NCBI GenBank assembly: GCA_021159405.1
Contig: JAGGRX010000062.1
Span: forward strand, 1-9,318
Source: Candidatus Bipolaricaulota bacterium
GTDB lineage: Bacteria; Bipolaricaulota; Bipolaricaulia; Bipolaricaulales; Bipolaricaulaceae
Direction: 5' to 3'
DNA: 9,318 nt
The notes under the pieces were generated by a model, which made no database searches, was not told where the DNA came from, and saw nothing but the letters and a program-made list of their open reading frames with translations. The position numbers and the translations under genes were made by a program. Of the stretch, positions 6,233 to 9,318 are shown one piece after another (position 1 is the first letter of the stretch; every line of letters starts with the position of its first letter).

Positions 6233-6262
6233 ATCACAAGCTTAGACCATGGAGCATATAAT
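6233..6262 (+). promoter_or_regulatory. Candidate near-leaderless promoter of the M20 peptidase gene
   Basis: A perfect TATAAT at 6257-6262 ends nine bases before the ATG at 6271, which predicts a transcript starting within about two bases of the start codon. The best -35 is ATCACA (6233-6238, 4 of 6, 18-bp spacer), which is weak. No good SD is present, only AGGT two bases from the ATG. Its -10 overlaps the first base of the trmB -35, and its -35 region covers one base of the trmB -10. Confidence 0.55.
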
Positions 6263-6267
6263 GACAG
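6239..6267 (-). promoter_or_regulatory. Candidate leaderless promoter of trmB
   Basis: Read on the - strand, CTGTCA (6267-6262, 4 of 6 to TTGACA), 17 bp and TAAGCT (6244-6239, fits TANNNT) put the last T of the -10 seven bases before the A of the trmB ATG (6232). No SD lies in the interval. This is the standard geometry for a leaderless transcript. It overlaps the divergent M20 promoter. Confidence 0.5.
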
Positions 6268-6270
6268 GTC

Positions 6271-7359
6271 ATGGTGCAGGTGGCAAAGGAACTCGTGGAG
6301 CTCGCCCAGGAACTCATCGCCGTTCCCACCCCGGCCGGGCGGGAGCATCGGATCCTGCCGCTTTTAGAGGATCGGCTCGTCCAGGCCGGGTTTTCGGTGC
6401 GGCGCCAGCCCGTGCCCGGCGCCGGGGAGAACCTCATCGCCTCCCGGGGCGAAGGGGGCCCATGGTTTGTCACCCACATGGACGTGTTCCCCCCTTATGA
6501 ACACCCAGCCCCGTTCAGCCCCCGCGTGGAAGGCGAGGAGCTCATCGGCCGAGGGGCAGTGGACACCAAGGGCCAGATCGCCGCGCTCCTGTGGGCCGTC
6601 TCGGTCACCCAGGAACCGGTCCAGGTGGCACTGGTGGTGGATGAGGAACAGCTCGGCCGGGGATCGGAGGCACTGGAGGTGCCTACCGGGGCCCTTGGAG
6701 CAGTGGTCCTCGAACCCACCCGCTTGCGCATAGCTCCGGCCGAAGCCGGCTCCGTCGGCCTTGTGGTCCTGGCCGGGGGAAGGCCGGCCCATGGCACCAT
6801 GCCTTGGCGGGGGAGCTCAGCGATCGAGCTTGCCTTCGCCCTCTACGAACGCCTTCTTTCCCTCCCCCTCATGCAACACCGCCATCCCCTGTTCGAGCGG
6901 GGCGCCTGGGTGAACCTGGGACGCATCCAAGGGGGCTATGACACCATGGTCGTGCCCAGCCGCTGTGAGCTAGAGCTCGATGTGGGGTTTGCCCCTGGGC
7001 TTTCGGCGACCGAGGTGGCAGAGCAAGTGAAAGGTGCCCTGGCCGAAGCTGAAACGGTCCAGATCACCGACATCTGGGACCCCTGGGAAACAGACCTTGA
7101 GGCCCAGGTGGTATCAGCCTTGAAGCTGGCTTTTCGCAACGCAGTCGGCAAGGAACCGGAGCTTTGGGGTATGCCCTCGTGGACCGACGGGGCGAACCTG
7201 GTAAAAAAGGGGGTCCCCACCGTGGTGTTCGGGGCCGGGGATCTGGCCGTGGCGCACACCTGGCGGGAATCGCTCCCCCTGTCAGAGCTGGGCCTGTTGG
7301 GCCAAGTCCTCTCAGAGCTCATCAGGATTTGGCCTCGCTTAAGGGCCGACACATCCTGA
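6271..7359 (+). CDS. M20 family metallopeptidase/deacylase (ArgE/DapE-like)
   Basis: The 362-residue cytosolic protein belongs to the M20 family of di-zinc amidohydrolases, which includes acetylornithine deacetylase, succinyl-diaminopimelate desuccinylase, LysK and several di- and aminopeptidases. The full metal site can be traced: THMD (68-71, His69 and Asp71), GRGAVDTKG (93-101, bridging Asp98), VVDEEQ (122-127, general base Glu125 and ligand Glu126), LEPT (147-150, Glu148) and AHTW (328-331, His329). The inserted dimerisation or lid domain starts near residue 155 and has PAHGTMPWRGSSAIE (172-186), with His174 in place to help substrate binding. ATG 6271 is chosen from the adjacent TATAAT; the N-terminus VAKELVELAQELIAVPTPAG is typical. 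Neighbours are not amino-acid biosynthesis genes, so the substrate (N-acyl amino acid or peptide) stays open. Its last 38 bases overlap the opposing GNAT gene. Confidence 0.9.
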   Translation: MVQVAKELVELAQELIAVPTPAGREHRILPLLEDRLVQAGFSVRRQPVPGAGENLIASRGEGGPWFVTHMDVFPPYEHPAPFSPRVEGEELIGRGAVDTKGQIAALLWAVSVTQEPVQVALVVDEEQLGRGSEALEVPTGALGAVVLEPTRLRIAPAEAGSVGLVVLAGGRPAHGTMPWRGSSAIELAFALYERLLSLPLMQHRHPLFERGAWVNLGRIQGGYDTMVVPSRCELELDVGFAPGLSATEVAEQVKGALAEAETVQITDIWDPWETDLEAQVVSALKLAFRNAVGKEPELWGMPSWTDGANLVKKGVPTVVFGAGDLAVAHTWRESLPLSELGLLGQVLSELIRIWPRLRADTS

Positions 7360-7795
7360 TCCACTCGCCCCAGCGGCCCTCCTCCCTGAAGCCCAGCCTT
7401 CGGTACCAGGCCCGGGCCTGGACGTTCCCCTCCCCCACCCATAGCTTGGCCACCTTCCGTCCCCGGGCGCGACCGAGTTGAAACGCCCTCTCCATCAGTG
7501 CCCTGGCGATGCCCCTCCCTCGAAATTCCGGGGCCACCACTATCTCATGGATCTCAAGCACCTTGCCTCTCCTATCCCGCCAATTTGGATCGCAAGCGAC
7601 AAACCCCACCGGACGTCCGAAAAGCTCGGCCACAAAAAACCCTTCGCGGCAATTGGCATATAGCCAACGCAAATAGGCAATCGCTTCCTCCTCGGAGGGT
7701 TCACCGTAGCGCTCAAGCCCCTGATAGGCCCGCATGTAAAGGCGTGCAAGTCCCTCCAGCTCGCCCTCGCGCGCCTCCCTAATCCAGAGCTCCAT
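7322..7795 (-). CDS. GNAT family N-acetyltransferase
   Basis: The 157-residue protein is a single GNAT domain that transfers an acetyl group from acetyl-CoA to an unidentified amine. Motif A is HEIVVAPEFRGRGIARALM (83-101), with the acetyl-CoA pyrophosphate loop RGRGIA (92-97). Motif B is NVQARAWYRRLGF (124-136), the usual AxxxYxxxGF pattern with Tyr131 as a possible proton donor. The N-terminal IREAREGELEGLARLY is typical of RimI/PhnO-like members. I start at ATG 7795; the frame is open further upstream, but that sequence is not GNAT-like and would run into mrpD. There is no SD. A -10-like CATAAA (7807-7802) sits at the leaderless position, though with no good -35. The gene is 32 bp after mrpD on the same strand, so cotranscription is also possible. 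Its 3' end overlaps the M20 gene by 38 bp. Confidence 0.88.
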   Translation of the reverse strand: MELWIREAREGELEGLARLYMRAYQGLERYGEPSEEEAIAYLRWLYANCREGFFVAELFGRPVGFVACDPNWRDRRGKVLEIHEIVVAPEFRGRGIARALMERAFQLGRARGRKVAKLWVGEGNVQARAWYRRLGFREEGRWGEWIRMCRPLSEAKS

Positions 7796-7827
7796 GGGGG
7801 TTTTATGGTAGTGAAAGGGGCCGGTTC

Positions 7828-9273
7828 TTACAGGATAAGGAGGCCCAACGTGATCCCGACGCTTCCCAAAAGCAGGCTCAAGGCAGCCCGATCCAGGGTG
7901 AGCTGAGGAAGCCGGGGATGGAGCCTCCTTGTCAGGAAAAACAGAAGCGAGCCTGCAAGGAGGGCAAGGACGCTTTGGCCCCAAAGATAAGGGTCAAGGA
8001 GGAAGGGGTATGAGACAAAACCCCAGATGGAGAGGGCAAAGAGAGCCAGGACAAGTGGTATCTCTCCTGCCAGGTGAAGCCTTCCCTCGGGGCGAAGGAG
8101 CGGGACGAGCTTGGCGAACGAAGCCACCGTCCCCACTCCAAGGGCGAAAAGGAGCCACTTCCCCCAGGCCGGGAGGGCGGCCCCCAGGATCCCTTTGGCG
8201 GCGAACCCCGCCAGGGGCGGGAGCCCGGCGATGGCCCATGTCCCCACGGCAAGCCCCATGGCCGGCCCCCAGGAGAGGCGGCCCCCAAGCTCTTCGATCC
8301 GCCGCACCCCGGCCTGCTCGATCGCCTTTCCAGCGGAGAGAAAAAGGAGCCCCTTGAACAGGCCGTGGGCAAGCGCGTAAAGGAGGGCCCCGTCGGCTCC
8401 AAACAGCCCGAACCCGATGAGCATGTACCCTAGCTGAGACATGGTCGAATAAGCGAGAAAGTACTTCAGGTCCTGCTCCCAGAGCGCATAAAGGAGGCCC
8501 CCGAACCCGGTCAAGACGCCAAGGGCGACGAGCACCGGCCCCGCGGAAAACGCCTCTCCCAGGCGGAGGAGGGCCACGATCCCCATCTTCACCACCAAGC
8601 CCGAAAGCAGCGCGGAGACGGAGTGAGGGGCACGGCCATGAGCACGGGGAAGCCAAAGCCCAAACAGGAAAACGCCGCCCTTCACCGCCGCCCCGGAGAG
8701 AAGCAGCCCCGCCCCCACCGCAAGCGCCGGATCAGCCGCCCTCGCCAGGCTTCCGATCTCGCTCAAGGACAGGGTGCCGAGCCGCCCATAGACAAGGCCA
8801 AGGCCGAAAAGGTAGAGGATCATCCCCACCGTGGTGAGGATGAGGTACTGAAGGCTGGCCCAGACCGAGGCCGGGCGGCTCTCATAGCCAACGAGGAGGA
8901 AAGAGAGGAGGGAAGTTAGCTCCAAGCACACGTACAGGTTGAATAAGTCCCGGGAGAGGACCAGGGCCAAGGTGGTTCCCACAAGCAAGGTCAAAAGCGG
9001 ATGGAACGCTCCCCTTCGTCGCCGTTCCTCCCACAAGACCGCCGCATGTAGGACGAGGGCCAGGGACCAAAACCCAAGGGCTACCGTGTCCCCAATCAGG
9101 CGGATCCCCCACGGCCCCGGGCCCAGGGCGGACTCGGGGAATCCGGGACACCAGACGATCAGCGTCCCGGCCCCCACCGCCCAGGCGAGCACCCCCATCA
9201 GCCAGCCACGCCCCAGAAAGCCCAACACCCCCAGGGCGAGGTACGCCGCCACGCCCAAAAGCGCCGCGTTCAT
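7828..9273 (-). CDS. mrpD: MrpD-like proton-conducting antiporter subunit
   Basis: The 481-residue protein is almost wholly hydrophobic, with about 14 likely membrane helices, and belongs to the proton-conducting family shared by MrpA/MrpD and complex I subunits NuoL/M/N. Charged residues needed for proton translocation are in place: Glu118 in FNLYVCLELTSLL (TM5), Lys198 in AAVKGGVFLFGLWLPRAH (TM7), Lys229 in VVKMGI (TM8), Lys307 in HGLFKGLLFLSAG and Lys360 in AGLPPLAGFAAKG. Length and the upstream MrpC-like tail favour MrpD over NuoM/N. It starts at ATG 9273 after GGAGGAGGA, with the upstream stop overlapping as ATGA. Here mrpD closes the Mrp part of the operon: no mrpE/F/G follows, only a GNAT gene. 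This fits the E-F-G-A-B-C-D order of some archaeal and thermophile Mrp modules. It could belong to a Na+/H+ antiporter or to the Mrp-like part of a membrane-bound hydrogenase or related complex; the window cannot decide. Confidence 0.87.
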   Translation of the reverse strand: MNAALLGVAAYLALGVLGFLGRGWLMGVLAWAVGAGTLIVWCPGFPESALGPGPWGIRLIGDTVALGFWSLALVLHAAVLWEERRRRGAFHPLLTLLVGTTLALVLSRDLFNLYVCLELTSLLSFLLVGYESRPASVWASLQYLILTTVGMILYLFGLGLVYGRLGTLSLSEIGSLARAADPALAVGAGLLLSGAAVKGGVFLFGLWLPRAHGRAPHSVSALLSGLVVKMGIVALLRLGEAFSAGPVLVALGVLTGFGGLLYALWEQDLKYFLAYSTMSQLGYMLIGFGLFGADGALLYALAHGLFKGLLFLSAGKAIEQAGVRRIEELGGRLSWGPAMGLAVGTWAIAGLPPLAGFAAKGILGAALPAWGKWLLFALGVGTVASFAKLVPLLRPEGRLHLAGEIPLVLALFALSIWGFVSYPFLLDPYLWGQSVLALLAGSLLFFLTRRLHPRLPQLTLDRAALSLLLGSVGITLGLLIL

Positions 9274-9318
9274 TCCTCCTCCAATCGCTCCAGGTGCCTG
9301 ACATCTTGGGTGTGGCGG
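9270..9318 (-). CDS. C-terminal end of a probable MrpC (NuoK-like) subunit, partial
   Basis: In the frame ending at TGA 9272-9270, the visible residues are RHTQDVRHLERLEEE. This charged tail has the look of the short cytoplasmic end of MrpC/NuoK-type proteins. Its stop overlaps the mrpD start as ATGA, the common coupling within mrpC-mrpD, and the mrpD SD lies inside its last codons. The identity comes mainly from position; only 15 residues are present because the gene runs off the right edge. Confidence 0.6.
   Translation of the reverse strand, partial: RHTQDVRHLERLEEE

Noticed and set aside
7796..7984. N-terminal extension of the GNAT protein to about 7984
   Set aside because: The extra sequence is antisense-type low-quality peptide running through the mrpD 3' end; the GNAT domain is complete from ATG 7795.
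7929..8433. Several 90-140 codon + strand frames opposite mrpD
   Set aside because: They are Arg/Pro/Gly-rich complements of the hydrophobic mrpD codons, a typical antisense artefact.

Overview
The window is about 9.3 kb of gene-dense, high-GC DNA. It looks bacterial: there is a tRNA m7G methyltransferase, an exported protein with a signal peptide, and Shine-Dalgarno (SD) sequences matching the bacterial 16S 3' end, including a full AGGAGGTGAT at 1865-1874. Several features suggest a thermophile or a deep-branching lineage: a TrmB with a long C-terminal extension, a beta-CASP nuclease of the Thermus/archaeal type, an Mrp-type antiporter ending in mrpC-mrpD, a GH130/GT4 pair, and apparent leaderless starts next to SD-led ones. 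Thermus-like bacteria or Bipolaricaulota-like lineages would fit, but the sequence alone does not settle this. I see no rRNA, tRNA, CRISPR array, insertion sequence or phage gene.

Layout. At the left edge, the last codons of an unidentified + strand gene run into the 3' end of a short TrmO-family gene on the - strand. A 364-bp divergent gap (466-829) follows, with a possible small basic ORF and a promoter. Next come three + strand genes: a GH130 mannoside phosphorylase-like enzyme, a GT4 glycosyltransferase with its own promoter and a very strong SD, and a beta-CASP ribonuclease that has no SD. The - strand then carries trmB and, translationally coupled to it through a TTGA overlap, an unknown exported beta-rich protein. 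An M20 metallopeptidase is divergent from trmB across only 38 bp. The right end holds a - strand block: the tail of a probable mrpC, mrpD, and a GNAT acetyltransferase.

How the genes relate. GH130 and GT4 are probably a functional pair in making or recycling a mannose-type oligosaccharide. trmO, trmB and the beta-CASP nuclease are all RNA-directed but are not one operon. mrpC-mrpD belong to a multi-subunit cation/proton antiporter or an Mrp-like module of a larger respiratory complex. All three tail-to-tail gene pairs overlap at their stops (41, 4 and 38 bp), leaving no room for ordinary terminators.

I found no convincing new multi-gene system such as a defence island. The observations most worth following are the two modes of translation start (SD-led and leaderless), the interleaved divergent promoters between trmB and the M20 gene, the overlapping gene ends, the beta-rich exported protein tied to trmB, and the non-canonical active site of the GT4 enzyme.
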